Source of the DNA: Portunus trituberculatus
Lineage: Eukaryota; Arthropoda; Malacostraca; Decapoda; Portunidae
Reading direction: 5' to 3'
Assembly (NCBI RefSeq): GCF_017591435.1
Contig: NC_059285.1
Span: forward strand, 25,491,372-25,555,371
Length of the DNA: 64,000 nucleotides
Below are positions 19,940 through 34,489 of this stretch, in pieces (the first letter of the stretch is position 1; each line of letters begins with the position of its first letter). The translations under genes were made by a program, and so were the position numbers. The notes under the pieces are model-generated. The model did no database searches. It was not told the DNA's origin and saw nothing but the letters and a program-made list of their open reading frames with translations.

Positions 19940-21850
19940 AAAACCTGCAGTGGACAATAAAGCAATATCTGCACAGAGCTTACACGACAGGCTGGGATTA
20001 TGAAAAATATACCACATACAAACTCCTAAAACAAAACCTGGTCATGGAATGTAAAGCCCAGCACAATAGAAATTGGGAGAAAACAACTGACAAACTCGCA
20101 GATTTATACCAGCACCCCACACACTTCTGGAGCAATCTCAAAAAATTAAAAGGAAATAAGACACACACATCACCATATATATATATACCATAACAACAAC
20201 AAAGTGTATGAAGCGGAGGAAAAAGAAGCCATATTTAGGAAGATTTGGAAAAACATATTTACAATCAGCCCAACAGAAAAAACACAATTCGACCAAGCAA
20301 CAGATATGGAGGTCAACAAATATATCACAGACAACAGAGATATAATTTCCCCATATGTAACCTCAGATCTCAGCAGGCTAAACAATCAAGAATACTTCAC
20401 ATCAACAATCACAACAGAAGAAATTACAAACACAATAAGATCTTTTAAAAATAATACACCTGGCCACAGCAAAATGAATAAAACGATACTAACGAACTTA
20501 CCTCAGTCTGCTATATCAACACTCACATCAATCTGTTCAACCACACATACTCAGCTGGTTACTTTCCCCAACCCTTCAAAACAGCACCAATTAAACTTAT
20601 ACCTAAACCAAGCAAACCAACTACAGACCCCTACATTTACAGACCCATTTCCCTACTAGAAGTACCACGGAAGATACTTGAAAAAATAATAAACAAAAGA
20701 CTTAGAACTTACCTGGAACACAACAGCATCTTACCACCAATACAGCATGGATTCAGAGCTAATAGGAGCACAGACACAGCACTCGCCGTCACAACTGAAA
20801 AAATAGCAAACTCATTAGGAAACAAGCAACAATGCTGAATAGTCCTTCGCGATGTATCAAAAGCATTCGACAAAGTCTGGCACGAGAGACTGAAATATAA
20901 GATCAATAATACCAGGATGCCTCTCGTGCTATCCAAAATCTTATGCAGCTTCCTAGACGACAGAAAAGCCCACATTAGTCTACCAACCTATAGAGGCCCA
21001 TCATTCCCTATAAAAAGTGATGTACCTCAAGGCAGCTCAATATCACCAACATTATACTCACTCTATACACACGACATCCCTTCCCCATCACACGGTTGCA
21101 CCAATATAATATATGCAGATGACATTACTCAAATAATAACACAACCCGGGAAATCAAAAAGAATGTTGGCAAAAAGAGTAGAAAGAGAAATCACAAAGAT
21201 AAATCATTTTGAGAAAAAGTGGAAAATAAAAACAAGCACATCCAAATTCACAGTAATTCCTCTGGCAATTAGAAATGCTCATCCCATTACAATAGAAGGA
21301 AAAGATATACTTTATTCAACCAAAGGGAAAATCCTGGGCCTAAATATTAACACCAGGTATAAACAGAGGTATAAACAACCATATTGCACACATAAAAAAT
21401 ACAGTCAAAACAACATTATCAACAATTAGGAAATTCCACAGACCAAGTACAAAAATAAAACTACATCTCATAAAAGCCTGCGTTCTCCCATTAATCACCT
21501 GCCCGCCTTACCCACTAATAGCATTATCCAAGAGTGCCACCCTATCACTACAAAAACTACAAAACCGAGCACTTCGATTAGCATTTGGAGAACAGTATCC
21601 TTACACCAGCACTACAGAACAATTACACTATCAAGCCAATTTACATCTCATAAACATTATTCTACATGGCAGAGGAAATAATATAAAAGAAAAACTAATG
21701 TACATCGTACAAGATTAATTGTACCTCTGAAGAAAATCAAGTGGAACACGGCTGGTTCAGAAAACTTTACCTAAAACTAAATGAAGAACAGCCACCGCCA
21801 TTATACACTAGTACAAGACAAACATATATCACGCACTAACGCCAAGTATC
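19940..21850 (+). pseudogene. LINE L reverse transcriptase
   Basis: Runs through four or more frames. Visible blocks: FKNNTPGHSKMNKTIL near 20430, then YRPISLLEVPRKILEKIINK near 20640, HGFRANRSTDTALAVT, VLRDVSKAFDKVWHERLKYK near 20845, VPQGSSISPTLYSLYTHD near 21020, and the active site IIYADDITQII near 21105. The text fits jockey/I-group LINEs. A TGA at 20836-20838 splits the central block. Confidence 0.75.
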
Positions 21851-22605
21851 AATAGCATACACCTCACCTACCTAAATTTCACACTTACCTGTACACAACT
21901 GCAAACCACTCCCAAAAACCTGAAAAGTAAGAAGATATGCATCAGTTCAAAGCACTTGGGTGGTATAACTGAGAAGGGGGGAGGATAGTGAGCTGCTATG
22001 TAAGAGCGTGGGCCACACCCCGCTCACGGAAACTCAACTTAATCAACACCAACTTAACCACACCACAATGTACCAAACATTAAACACGATCGTATACTTA
22101 AGTATCACCACTTCAGCCCTGAGTCGTTGAGGAGGGGGGGGGGTGGCTGCAAAACGCGGCAGTGAGGAATAAGGTGGCTCCCCGCGGTAGTCTCGACCCC
22201 CCCGGCGAGGGGTGGTGTTCTCCGGTAATGTCAGCTGACATCCGGCAGCGGGGGGAAGTTGGAAGTGGAATAATAAATCTTGACTTACAAGTATTTAACA
22301 TAAAAGAAAAACAGTACTTACCACACTTACCTGAATCCACAGCAACCTGCAACAGCCATGAACCACTAAAAAAATATCTACTTAAATTCTGTCTACCTTG
22401 GGCGAACAGCTTCAACAAAACCTGAAGAAGAAAATGAAAAAGAACGAAAAAATTAAATAAAGTAACAAATAATAAATAAATATAACTAGCACGGGGGATC
22501 GTCCCCCACCTTTCTGCCTCCTTCTGTACTTCCTCTTTTCACTCAAACTATGTCTGCCTTAGCTAGTTAGCTTAACTCTTCTTTCACCAATCTGTCTCTT
22601 CCCCT

Positions 22606-22629
22606 TAAAAAAAAAAAAAAAAAAAAAAA
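22606..22629 (+). repeat. Poly(A) run
   Basis: A clean run of A at the boundary between the AT-rich tail after LINE L and the GC-richer leader of the next LINE. It could be a LINE tail. Confidence 0.8.
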
Positions 22630-23111
22630 GGGGTATTCAGTAGCTCAGTAAGCCAGTCGTCAGGAGCTTGTCTAGGCAGTCTCATCCCGCTCCCTTCCCC
22701 TCTGGGCCTGTTACCTGCTGTTGGCCGGTCCCCACTCTCGGCATCTACCCAGCTCTCCTGTTTCTGCAGAGGACGGTCTGGTCCTCCGGTGATCCTGTGC
22801 TTGCCAGCTTGAGGAATGAGTCAGTTGCAGATGTCTAGTCCCGCTGTTCTGCCCTGCTCTCCGGTCTCGTAGCTCGTTTCCGCACTGTGCACTAACTGGG
22901 AGTTGCTGATGTATTGTTACTAGCGACGGACCTTCATCAACTTATCCCGGTGCCACCTCACGTCCTGTACGTTGTCCTGTCTCCGTCGCTGAGAGTTGAG
23001 TGGTTTACGATTGCGGCGTTGGAAGCTGAAGTAAGGATCTTTGGGTGCCCTGCCTTGCCCAGTGGATGCGGGTGTGGGTGGCCCTGCTGTGCTGTGTGGG
23101 CGGCAGTTCGT

Positions 23112-23568
<457 letters not shown>

Positions 23569-23797
23569 CAGTAGTCACCTGCCGCCCGGTGGAATACTCC
23601 AGGAGAGGTACTTACGGGGATGTAGGCAGTGCTGCAGACTGAGTGATTCCCCGTGTCCTCTCTTCCCGGTTCCCTTTGTGGTCTCATTTATACAATTGAG
23701 CAGCTGCAGCCTGCCCTCTAAAGACAACTTCTACTACTTCCTACACTACACTACAACACCTTACACTTTTACACTCTCTTCAAATCAAAATTTAATA

Positions 23798-26750
23798 ATG
23801 GCTTCACCACGCCCTGCCTCGGAGTCCCCTCTGGGAGGGACCATAAATGTCCCCAGGTCGGACTGCCCCTCTGCTGTCGACCTTGGGTGTCTTGACACTT
23901 CATCTAATACTTTCACTATCAATTTCTGCAACATTCGTGGCCTTCGTTCTAATTTTCAATCTGTGGAACACCACCTCTCCTCTACTAAACCTCATCTTCT
24001 CTTCCTAACCGAAACACAGTTGTCTGTGACTACTGACAGCAGCCCTTTTCTGTTCCTCCTACTTGCTCTATCCTCATTTTCAATCCAAAGCTGGATGTTG
24101 CGCATACGTGCGTAACGACACCACTTGCTCTCGTGCCCACAATCTTGAATCTTCAGAATTTTCTACCATCTGGCTAAGACTTCAATGTCACTCTCTAACT
24201 AAATTCATCTGTGCTGTATACCTCTCACCTAATTCCTCTGACTATGTAAAATTCTTTGACTATTTGACTTCCAAGGTGGAGCACATCTTATCTCACTTTC
24301 CTTTTGCTGAGATCTCCATTTTAGGGATTTCAATGTTCACCACCAGCTTTGGCTTTCATCTTCTTTCACTGACCAACCTGGTGAACAAACCTTCAACTTT
24401 GCTATCCTTCATGACCTAGAGCAGCTAGTGAAGTTCCCTACCCGTATTCCTGACCGCCTTGGAGACACGCCCAACATTCTTGATCTTTTCCTAACCTCCA
24501 ACCCTTCTGCTTACTCTGTTAAACTTTCCTCTCCGTTGGGCTCCTCCGACCACAATCTAATTTCCGTTACCAGTTCTATCACTCCAGTGCAGCCTCAGGA
24601 CCCGCCTAAGCGGAGGTGCTTCTGGCATTTTAACTCTGCTAAGTGGGAGGAACTAAGGCAGTACTATTCTGATTTCCCTTGGGATGATTATTGTTTTCAT
24701 GTCAGAGATCCTTCTCTTTGTGCCGAGCGCATAACAGAGGTGATTATCTCTGGCATGGAGCTATCATTCCTCATACTTTCTCTAACCCTAAAGCTAAAAA
24801 GCCTTGGTTTAACTCTGCTTGTTCTCGTGCTGTCAATGATAGAGGCGGCTCACAAACGGTTCCGTAGCCATCCAACTGCTGAAACTCATGCCCTATATAT
24901 TTCTGCCCGTAATCATGCCAAATCTATTCTCCAACTTACTAAAAACTCTTTCATCAATAGAAAATGTCAAAGTCTTTCCAATTCTAACTCCTCTCGAGAT
25001 TTCTGGCATCTAGCCAATAATATCTCTAACAACTTTACTTCTTCGTCTTTCCCTCCTTTACTTCATCCAGATGGCTCTACAGCTGTCTCTTCTTTTCTAA
25101 AGCTGAACTCTTCGCTCAAACCTTTGCTACCAACTCAACTTTGGATGATTCTGGGCATATTCCTCCTACTCCTCCACCCTCTGACTACTTCATCCCTAAA
25201 ATTAAAATTCTTTATAAAGACGTTTTCCTGGCCCTCTCTGGCCTTGATTCTCGGAAGGCTTACGGTCCGGATGGAGTCCCTCCTGTTGTTCTCAAAAACT
25301 GTGCTTCCGAACTCGCTCACTGCCTGGTCAAACTCTTTCATCTGTGTCTCTCTACTTCTATTTATCCTTCTTGCTGGAAGTTTGCTCACATTCAACCTGT
25401 CCCTAAAAAGGTGACCACTCCAATCCTTCTAACTACCGCCCTATAGCTTTGATTTCCTGCCTTTCTAAAGCCTTTGAGTCTATCCTTAATAGGAAGATAA
25501 TGAGGCATCTATCAGCTCACAACCTTCTCTCTGATTGCCAGTATGGTTTCCGTAAAGGCAGATCTACTGGTGATCTTCTTACTTTCCTAACTGAATCTTG
25601 GTCATCCTCTTTTAGGGACTTCGGTGAAACCTTTGCTGTCGGCCTTGACATATCGAAAGCCTTCGATAGAGTCTGGCACAAATCTTTAATTTCTAAACTA
25701 CCCTCCTACGGATTCTATCCTTCTCTCTGTACCTTCATCTCCAGTTTCCTTTCCGATCGTTCTATTGCTGCTGTAGTAGACGGTCACTGTTCTTCCCTAA
25801 AACTATCAACAGTGGTGTTCCACAGGGTTCTGTCCTATCACCCACTCTCTTTCTATTATTCATCAATGATCTCCTAAATCTGACTCAATGCCCTATCCAC
25901 TCCTATGCTGATGATACCACCCTGCATTATTCAACAGCGTTCAACAGACGCCCAACCCAACAACAATTAAATGACTCAAGGCGAGATGCTATAGGACGCC
26001 TAACTTCTGATCTTTCACTTGTTTCTGATTGGGGCAGAAAACCTGGTTTTGTTCAATGCCTCAAAAACTCAATTTCTACAACTATCTACTCGACATAACC
26101 TTCCAGACAACTATCCTCTCTTCTTCAATAACACTCAACTTCCCTCTCCTCTACATTAAACACACTCGGTCTATCCTTCACTAAAAATCTAAACTGGAAA
26201 TTTCACATCTCTACTCTTGCTAAATCAGCTTCCAAGAAGTTAGGTGTCCTATGGCGTCTTCGTCCATTTTCTCTCCCTCCCAGCTGCTTGCTCTGTACAA
26301 GGGCCTTATCCGCCCGTGTATGGAGTATGGCTCTCATGTCTGGGGGATCCACACACAGCTTTACTAAACAAGGTGGAATCTAAAGCTTTTCGTCTTATCA
26401 ACTCTTCTCCTCTAACTGACTGTCTTGATTCTTTAAGTCACCGCCGCAATGTTGCATCTTTATCTGTCTTCTACCGCTGTTTTCATGCTGTCTGCTCTTC
26501 TGAACTTGCTAACTGCATGCCTTCCCCCTCCTGCGGCCTCGCTGCACAAGACTCTCTACTTCTTCTCATCCCTATTCTGTCCATCTTCCTAATGCAAGAG
26601 TTAACCAGTATCTTCACTCCTTCATTCCCTACACTGGTAAACTCTGGAACTCTCTACCTGTGTCTGTATTTCCACCTGCCTATGACTTAAACTCTTTCAA
26701 AGAGGAGTGTCAAGACACCTCTTACGTTAACTGGACCCTCCTTTTAGATT
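23798..26750 (+). pseudogene. J2 LINE EN-RT polyprotein, frameshifted
   Basis: ATG at 23798 (MASPRPASESPLGG). EN: INFCNIRGLRSNF, LFLTETQLS, CAVYLSPNSSD, then SSDHNLISVT near 24545. RT: KAYGPDGVPPVVLKN near 25257, NYRPIALISCLSKAFESI near 25430, YGFRKGRSTGDLLTF near 25540, LDISKAFDRVWHKSL near 25650, SYADDTTLHYS near 25900. The C-terminal part has RRNVASLSVFYRCF and LWNSLP-like text. More than six frame changes are spread along it. Family role: nicks DNA and copies LINE RNA at the site. I call it jockey-like; a tree would be needed. Confidence 0.8.
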
Positions 26751-26851
26751 TTTTGTTTTTCTCTTTCTACTTTTCTTTTAACAGGGCCTGGCAACCAGCG
26801 GGATTTTTTTTCCAACACTGTGTTTGCCCTTGGCCAGTGCCCTTGTAATGT

Positions 26852-27375
<524 letters not shown>

Positions 27376-27427
27376 GTGTATTCACCTAGTTGTATTCACC
27401 TAGTTGTAATTTTACAGGGCCTGGGTA

Positions 27428-30240
27428 TCATACTCGTGTGGCCCCGTCTCCATATCTACACACATCCAACTTTCCTTTAAAACTATGCACACTCTTTGCT
27501 GACACCACCTCCTCACTCAAACCATTCCACACCTCCACACGTCTTTGTGGGAAACTATATTTCTTCACATCCTTCAAGCATATTCCCTTGGCTATCTTTT
27601 TACTATGCGATCTTGTAGTTCTATTTAAGTTTTCCTCTCTCAACATCATTTGCTCATTATCCACTTCATCCAGTCCATTCAACAGTTTATAAACCTGTAT
27701 TAAATCTCCTCTTTCTCTTCTTTGTTCCAAGGTAGACAAATTCATTTCTTTTAATCTCTCCTCATAGGTCATTTCTGCCAATTCCGGAACCATTTTTGTT
27801 GCCATTCTCTGCAATCTCTCCAACTTCCTTATATGCTTCTTTTTATAAGGGGACCAAACCACTCCAGCATATTCCAATCTTGGTCTAATTACCATACTAA
27901 TTAATTTCTTCATCATATCTTTATCCATATAATGGAAGGCTAATCCAATATTTTTATCAAATTATACGTTTCTCCAAACATCTTATCAATATGAGCCTCA
28001 AACTGCCCATGGTCTTGTATTATCACTCCCAAATCCTTTTCCTTTTCCACCTTTTTCAACACTACTTCTTCACCCATCTTATATGACCCTCTTGGCCGTC
28101 TTCCACTCTTCCCATCTCCATCACATGACTTTTGCTCAGATTAAATTCCATTTGCCACCTCTTGCTCCACTCCCAAATCTTATCCAGGTCTGCCTGTAAA
28201 ATTTCACAATCTTCTTCACTCTTCACACACCTACACAACTTCGCATCATCCGCAAACAAATTAATATAACTGTTTACTCCTCTGGCATGTCATTAATATA
28301 TACCAGGAAAAGTATTGGTGCCAGCACTGAGCCTTGTGGGACTCCACTCTCCACCACCAACCAGTCCGACTTTGCATCCCTTATTACCGTTCTCATCTCC
28401 CTCCATCTCAAGTAGTTTTCCATCCACTTTAACACTTTTCCTTTCAGTCCTCCATAAATCTCTACTTTCCATAACAGTCTCATGTGAGGTACCTTGTCAA
28501 AAGCTTTCTTTAAATCCAAATATACACAGTCCATCCATCCCTCTCTCTCTTGTATTTTGTCAACCACTCTTGAATAAAAGCTCAGTAGATTTGTTACACA
28601 TGACCTCCCTTTCCTAAAGCCAAATTGATGATCCGATAATAACTTATGATCCTCCAGGAACCGTATCCAATATTTCTTTATCACCCTCTCACAAATCTTA
28701 CCGACCACACTTGTTAGAGACACAGGTCTATAGTTAAGAGGCTCTTCCTTACTGCCTCCCTTATAAATGGGCACCACTTCAGCTCTCTTCCACTCTACTG
28801 GTACTTCCCTGTTTCTAATGAGCACCTTATAATATCATATAATGGATCAATCAATTCTTCTCTACACTCCTTCAATAATTTTCCTGAAACTTCATCTGGT
28901 CCCATCGCTTTATCATCTTTAAGTTCCTCCAACATTTTATATAACTCCTTTTAGGTATCTTAATGTCATCCATGTGCACATTTCCTTGTACATTCTGAGG
29001 CTTTACAAACATTGTTTCTTCAGTAAATACTTGCTGAAACCTATTATTTAGCAATTCCGCTATATTCTTAGGGTCATCTACTATCCCTTGCTCTCCTTTT
29101 AATCTTTCAATGGACTCTCTCTTTTAAGTTTACCATTTATGAACCTGTAAAACAATTTTGGATGTTCCTTACTCTTGTCTACAATATCTTTTCAAATTTT
29201 CTTTCTTCCTCCTCCTTACCCTCACATACTCATTTCTCGCCACTCTATAATTCTCCTTATTTAGTATATTCCTGCTCTTTTCCATCTTTTCCAAGCCACA
29301 TCTCTCTTTTCCTTAGCCTTAACACAAGTTGCATTAAACCAATCCTTTCTTCCTTCCTCTCTCGGTTTATACTTTGGTACAAATTTCATAACTCCTTCTT
29401 TATAATATTTCATAAAAATCTCATATTTTTTTGCACTTCTCTGATTTGTAACATCTCCTCCCAATCTAATTTTCTGAAATAATTTTTCAAACTTTCTGTG
29501 TCCATCTTTCTATAATTCAATCTACCACTCCTGTATGTCTCGTCCTTCCTTCGCTGTGTTGTTGCTATCTGCATTTCCATAACCACATGATCACTCTTTC
29601 CCAAAGGACACTTGTATTGTATATCTCCACATAGGTACACTTCTCTTGTTAACACCAAATCCAGTCTAGCCGGTTCATCATCTCCTCTATATCTAGTATT
29701 TTCCTTCACCCTCTGTTCCATCATATTTTCCATCATTAGATTAAGAAATCTCTCTCCCATGCTTCCTCTCCAACACCACTTACTAGATTTTCCCAATCCA
29801 CCTCCTTACAATTAAAATCTCCTACTAGTATCACCTTTCTTTTTCCAGATAATACACTTTCCAAACTCTGTAAAGTATCCTTGATCATATTGTCGTATTC
29901 CTTAATGTCCAAGAATTTGTTTTAGGAGGTACATAGGTCACCATGATTATTAATTCTTTTCCATCACTTTTTATCCTTATGCTTATCACTTCTGCGTTGT
30001 TCTTCCCATACCAAACCTTATCCACATTTATTTCTTTCTTCATCATAATCATAACTCCTCCTCCACCTTTACTCTCTATCCTTTCTCCATATATTATATT
30101 TATTATCCAAATTTATCTTTGTTTTTTCATGCAATTTTGTCTCAGTCAAACACACTATATCAGGCTTCTCCACCATCATATAGTCTTGCAATTCCAATCT
30201 ACTTGACAGTATCCCATCTATATTAGTATACATTACGGTC
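27428..30240 (-). pseudogene. LINE A ORF2: endonuclease and reverse transcriptase
   Basis: EN begins VMYTNIDGILSSRLELQDYM with DIVCLTETKL near 30130; later LLVGDFNCKEV-like text and GKSDHVVMEMQ near 29590. RT: EVPVEWKRAEVVPIYKGGS, NYRPVSLTSVVGKICERVIK, FGFRKGRSCVTNLLSFYSRV, VYLDLKKAFDKVPHMRLL, VESGVPQGSVLAPILFLVYI, then FADDAKLCR near 28255. The C-terminal part ends LEQRRERGDLIQVYKLLNGL, PQRRVEVWNGL. The blocks are those of the CR1 group. At least eight frame changes. Confidence 0.8.
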
Positions 30241-30249
30241 CACCCACTG

Positions 30250-31294
30250 CTCCCTCTAGGGGTTCCTCCGTATTCCTTCTTTCCACATACCACTTTCTGA
30301 CTCTCTCTCTATAACTCTCCAAAAAAAATTTTCTCTTTCCTCCTCAGACCGCTCATCATTTTTCCTTCTCGCCTCTTCCACCAATTCCTTATATCTTCTC
30401 CTCTCTTCCTCATTTCTATTCTTTCTCACAAACACCTCTTTACAACCTTCTACCTCTCTTAACTTTGATGTTCTATATAGGATATCCTCCGCAGATTGTT
30501 GTGACTTCAGTACTACTTTAATCGGTCTGCTCACTCCCTCCTTATACGGACCCAGTCTATGGATCTCTTCCACTTCTTCTTGTAGGTCTTTTTTTTCATC
30601 ATCATTTAGATTTTTGAACAGATCTCTTACCGTTTTTAATTCTTCCTTAATTCTCTTAGGCTTATATGTTATATTTTGTTCTTTCATCCCAAATATTAAC
30701 ACACTCTTCTTCTTTTCTGCTATTTCCCTTATCAATGTTTCCTTATTCTTCATTACATTAACCAGTTCCTTGGACCTTTCTTTTTTGTCTTCCTTCAACT
30801 GATCTTTAATTATTTCTTGTAATCCAACCATCTCTGCTTCCTCGACTCAGTCCATTGTGTTTTCTTCAGTTCCCATTCCTTTCAAACCTTTCATTCTGCT
30901 CACTAATCATTTCCTTAAAGTCATCTTTCTCCTTTACTTCTCTCCATTTTCTCCTCCAACCGTCTCTTGTATTTTTCAACCTCCACTTTCAAGTGTGCAT
31001 TCTCATCCACCAATCGTTTTCATTTTCCTCCAGTCTCTTAACTCTTTCCTTCAAAGCCTTGCGGAATTCTCTATCCTGCTCCTCCTCACTCCTCTGAACT
31101 TTTAATTCCTTCACTAACTCCTCAAATCTCTTCTCCAACATTACCAATCTACCTTGCAATGTTGCCCTGTTGAAGATGGACTCATGCTTTGACTGGCCAC
31201 TTTTGGCTTTGCTCCTGGGCCTCATCAACATATTTTGAATTTGGTAATTTATTCTTACCGGTCTATCCATTTTTCTTACTCTTCCTGGGAACAT
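30250..31294 (-). pseudogene. LINE A ORF1: coiled coil plus RNA-binding domain
   Basis: An N-terminal region with DRPVRINYQIQ, then a long charged coiled coil (FEELVKELKVQRSEEEQDRE). After a frame change near 31025 and another near 30850 comes a conserved C-terminal part: KKSVLIFGMKEQNITYK, EEVEEIHRLGPYKEG, RPIKVVLKS, RKNRNEEERRRYKELVEEAR. The layout (coiled coil, RRM-like, basic C-terminal domain) resembles L1-type ORF1 proteins, which trimerise and bind RNA. That is unusual beside a CR1-like ORF2; see findings. Confidence 0.65.
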
Positions 31295-31739
31295 GTGGGT
31301 GTGTGGTCACTGGGGGCCAGGCCTGGTAGCTACGTGTGTGGTTGGATGCGTTGGCGGCTGCTATGGCTGGCCTTTGTGGGTTCCCGCTCTGTCGTTTGGA
31401 GTGTAGAGGTTCTCCCACCTCCGATCACTCCCATGTACACGCCACCAGGCTACGTTCACTCTGTACACTCGTTCACTCGCTCTGGTCGCCCCTCAATAGT
31501 AATAACTATTCTCACTCAAGAACATTGCTTAGCGTGTGGAGTGTTAGTTAGATGCCGCTCTTGCGCAGGAGGCATGTCCGCTCTCCATGGAGCGCGGAGT
31601 ATGTGTGTGTGTGTATTTACCTAGTTGTATTTACCTAGTTGTAGTTTTACAGGGCCTGGGCTTTATGCTCGTGTGGTCCCGTCTCCATATCTACACTTAT
31701 CCAATTTTTCTTTAAAACTATGTACACTCTTTGCTGATA

Positions 31740-34460
31740 CCACTTCCTCACTCAAACTGTTCCAAGTCTCAACACATCTTTGCGGGAAACTAAATTTTTA
31801 ACATCTCTCAGACATCGTCCCTTCCTTAGTTTCTTACTATGCGATCTTGTGCTTCTAAAGTCATATTCTTCTCTCAGGATCAGTTTCTCATTATCCACTT
31901 CATCCATTCCGTTAATCAATTTATAAACTTGTATCAGATCCCCTCTCTCTCTTCTCTGCTCCAAGGTTGGTAGATCCATTGCCTTTAGTCTCTCCTCATA
32001 TGCCATCCCTTTAAATTCTGGAACCATTCTTGTAGCCATTTTTTGTAGTCTCTCTAATTTTCTTATGTGTTTCTTTTTATAGGGAGTCCACACAACTCCT
32101 GCATATTCCAATCTAGGTCTTATTTTAGTACTTATCAATTTCTTCATCATTTCCTTGTCCATATAGTGAAATGCTACTCCAATATTCCTTAGCAAATTAT
32201 ACGTCTCTCTGAAAATTCTATCAATATGGCTAACCGGTTGATTATTTTCTTCCATTGTCACTCCCAAGTCCTTTTCCTTTTTACTTTTCTAGTTCTACTC
32301 CATCTCCCATCTTATAGATTCCCACTGGTCATCTTTCACTTTTCCCATTTCCATGACATGGCTTTTGTCCACATTGAATTCCATCTCCCATTTTTGCTCC
32401 ATTTCCAGATCTTGTTTAAGTCTTCCTGTAGTATTTCACAATCCTCTTTTGTTTAATGACTCTGCACAGTTTCGCATCGTCCGCAAACAGATTTATGTAG
32501 CTGTTCACTCCTCTGGCATGTCATTTATATATACGAGAAAAAGTATTGGTGCCAATACTGACCCTGTGGCACTCCGCTGTCTACTGTTCTCCACTTGGAC
32601 TTCATATCTTTAACTATCGTCCTTATTTCTCTCCCCTTAAGTAATTCTTCATCCATCTCAATGTGCTTCCTTTTAAGCCACCCTTCTCCTCTAACTTCCA
32701 TAGTAATCTTTCATGTGGCACTTTATCAAAAGCCTTTTTAGATCTAAATAAATACAGTCAACCCATCCTCTCTCTCTTGTACTTTATCAACTATTCTAGA
32801 GTAGAAACTCAATAAATTTGTCACACATGACCGACCTTTTCTAAAACCAAATTGGCTATTTGATAATATTTTGTTGTCTTCAAGAAACTCGATCCATTGC
32901 TTCTTTATTACTTTTCACACATCTTGCATATTACACTAGTTAGTGATACCGGCCTGTAATTTAAAGGTTCTTCCTTCCTTCCGCTCTTATATATGGGAAC
33001 CACCTCAGCTCTTTTCCACTCCACTGGCACTGTTCCATTTTCTATTGAGCATTTTATGATGTTGTATATTGGACTTGCTAGTTCTTCCCTACATTCTTTC
33101 AGTATTCTGCCTGAGACTTCATCCGGTCCCATTGCCTTTTCCTCATCCAATTCCGTCATCAACTTTTTATTTCAAGCTTGGTTACTTTAATCTCTTTCAT
33201 ATAGACAGTCTCTCTATTACCCTGTGGTCTTTCAAATTTGGATTCCTTAGTAAAGACCTCATGAAATTTACTATTTAACAGTTCTGCCATACTTTTGGGT
33301 CTTCCACCATTCCGTTTTCTCCTTTTAACCTTTCTATTGTTTCTTTTTGTCTTATTTTTCCATTTATGAATCTGTAGAACAATTTTGGTTGTTCCTTACA
33401 TTTTTCGACAATGTCCTTTTCATAGTTCTTTTCTTCTTCCTTTCTCACCTTAGCATATTCATTTCTTGCTGTTTTGAAGTTTTCCTTATTTTCTGGATTT
33501 CTGTTTCTTCTCCACCTTTTCCATGCTCCATCTCGTTTCTCCTTTGCCCTAGCACATCTTGCATTAAACCAATCTTTCTTTCCTTCTTCTTTAGGTCTAT
33601 ATTTCGGAACATATTCCTGACCCCAGTTTTGTATATTTCCAAAAATAAGTTATATTTCTCTTGAACCGTTAATGAGTTTTCCATCTCCTCCCAGTTTACG
33701 TTTTAAAATAGTTCTTGAGATTCTCAATATCAGCCTTTCTGTAATTTAATCGGTCTCCTTTGTATGATTCATCTCTATCTTCCTTTCCTTCTTCTATATC
33801 CATCTCTAATATTACATGGTCACTCTTTCCCAATGGGCACTTGTATCTTATATCATCGTTAATTGGTATATCCCTTGTAAAACTAGGTCTAATCTTGCCG
33901 GCTCATCGTTTCCTCTGAATCTTGTGTTTTCCTTTACTCTTTGGACCATCAAATTATCTATCATTAGGTTCAGGAATCTATCTCCCAGGCATCTTCCCCA
34001 TACCACTTTCATAATTTTCCCAGTCTACCTCCTTACAGTTGAAATCTCCTATCAATATCACTTTTCTCCTTTCCTTAATGATTCTTGTAAGACTCCTTAT
34101 TGTGTCATCTATCATGTCTCTATATTCTTGGTTAGTCCATGAGTTTGTTTTGGTGGCACATATGTTCCAATGATTGTTAACTCCTTTTTGTTAATATGCA
34201 TCTTAACATACAGTATTTCTGATTTTCCTTCCCAAACTCCACTTGATTTACCACTATCTCCTTCCTTAACATCATCATGACTCCTCCTCCTCCTTTACCC
34301 ACTCTCTCTCCTCCATATATTATACCTTTTATCTATGTCTATTTTTATTGCCTCATTTAACTTTGTTTCCACCAGGCATACAATATCTGGTTCTTCTTTC
34401 TTTATGTAATCTCTTAATTCTAATTTACTAGATAAAATCCCATCTATGTTTGTATACATC
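31740..34460 (-). pseudogene. LINE B ORF2 (EN-RT)
   Basis: EN region 34460-33700 is heavily frameshifted. RT blocks: KAMGPDEVSGRILKECREEL near 33125, GTVPVEWKRAEVVPIYKSG, NYRPVSLTSVICKMCEK near 32960, FADDAKL-like text near 32480. C-terminus: IRPRLEYAGVVWTPYKKKHI and LEQRRERGDLIQVYKLINGM near 31950. Dead copy. Confidence 0.7.
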
Positions 34461-34489
34461 ATTTTAATCTCTTGTTCTTATCATTTTTA

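Larger units (their letters stand above)
18991..22605 (+). mobile_element. A-rich LINE L, 3' half (ORF2: EN and RT)
   Basis: This resumes the LINE interrupted at 14277. EN and RT coding text runs from 19094 to about 21850. From about 21900 the sequence is non-coding: a G-rich run at 22130-22140, a GC-rich patch to 22260, then AT-rich text. A poly(A) run (22606-22629) may be the tail of this or another element; the exact 3' end is not clear. Confidence 0.65.
27376..31597 (-). mobile_element. CR1-like LINE, copy A, near full length
   Basis: Both ORFs in decayed form, a 5' leader (31295-31597) and a 3' end with the duplicated motif ACTAGGTGAATACA (27380-27410 inverted), like the short tandem repeats that end CR1/L2 elements. 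It abuts (TG)n on both sides. Copy D (37830-41910) is a close relative in the same direction about 10.2 kb away. Confidence 0.85.

Noticed and set aside
22113..22425. Short frames on both strands near the G-rich patch; possible small nuclear RNA
   Set aside because: I tried to match U1/U12-like text near CAGTACTTACC but could not find a consistent fold or conserved boxes.
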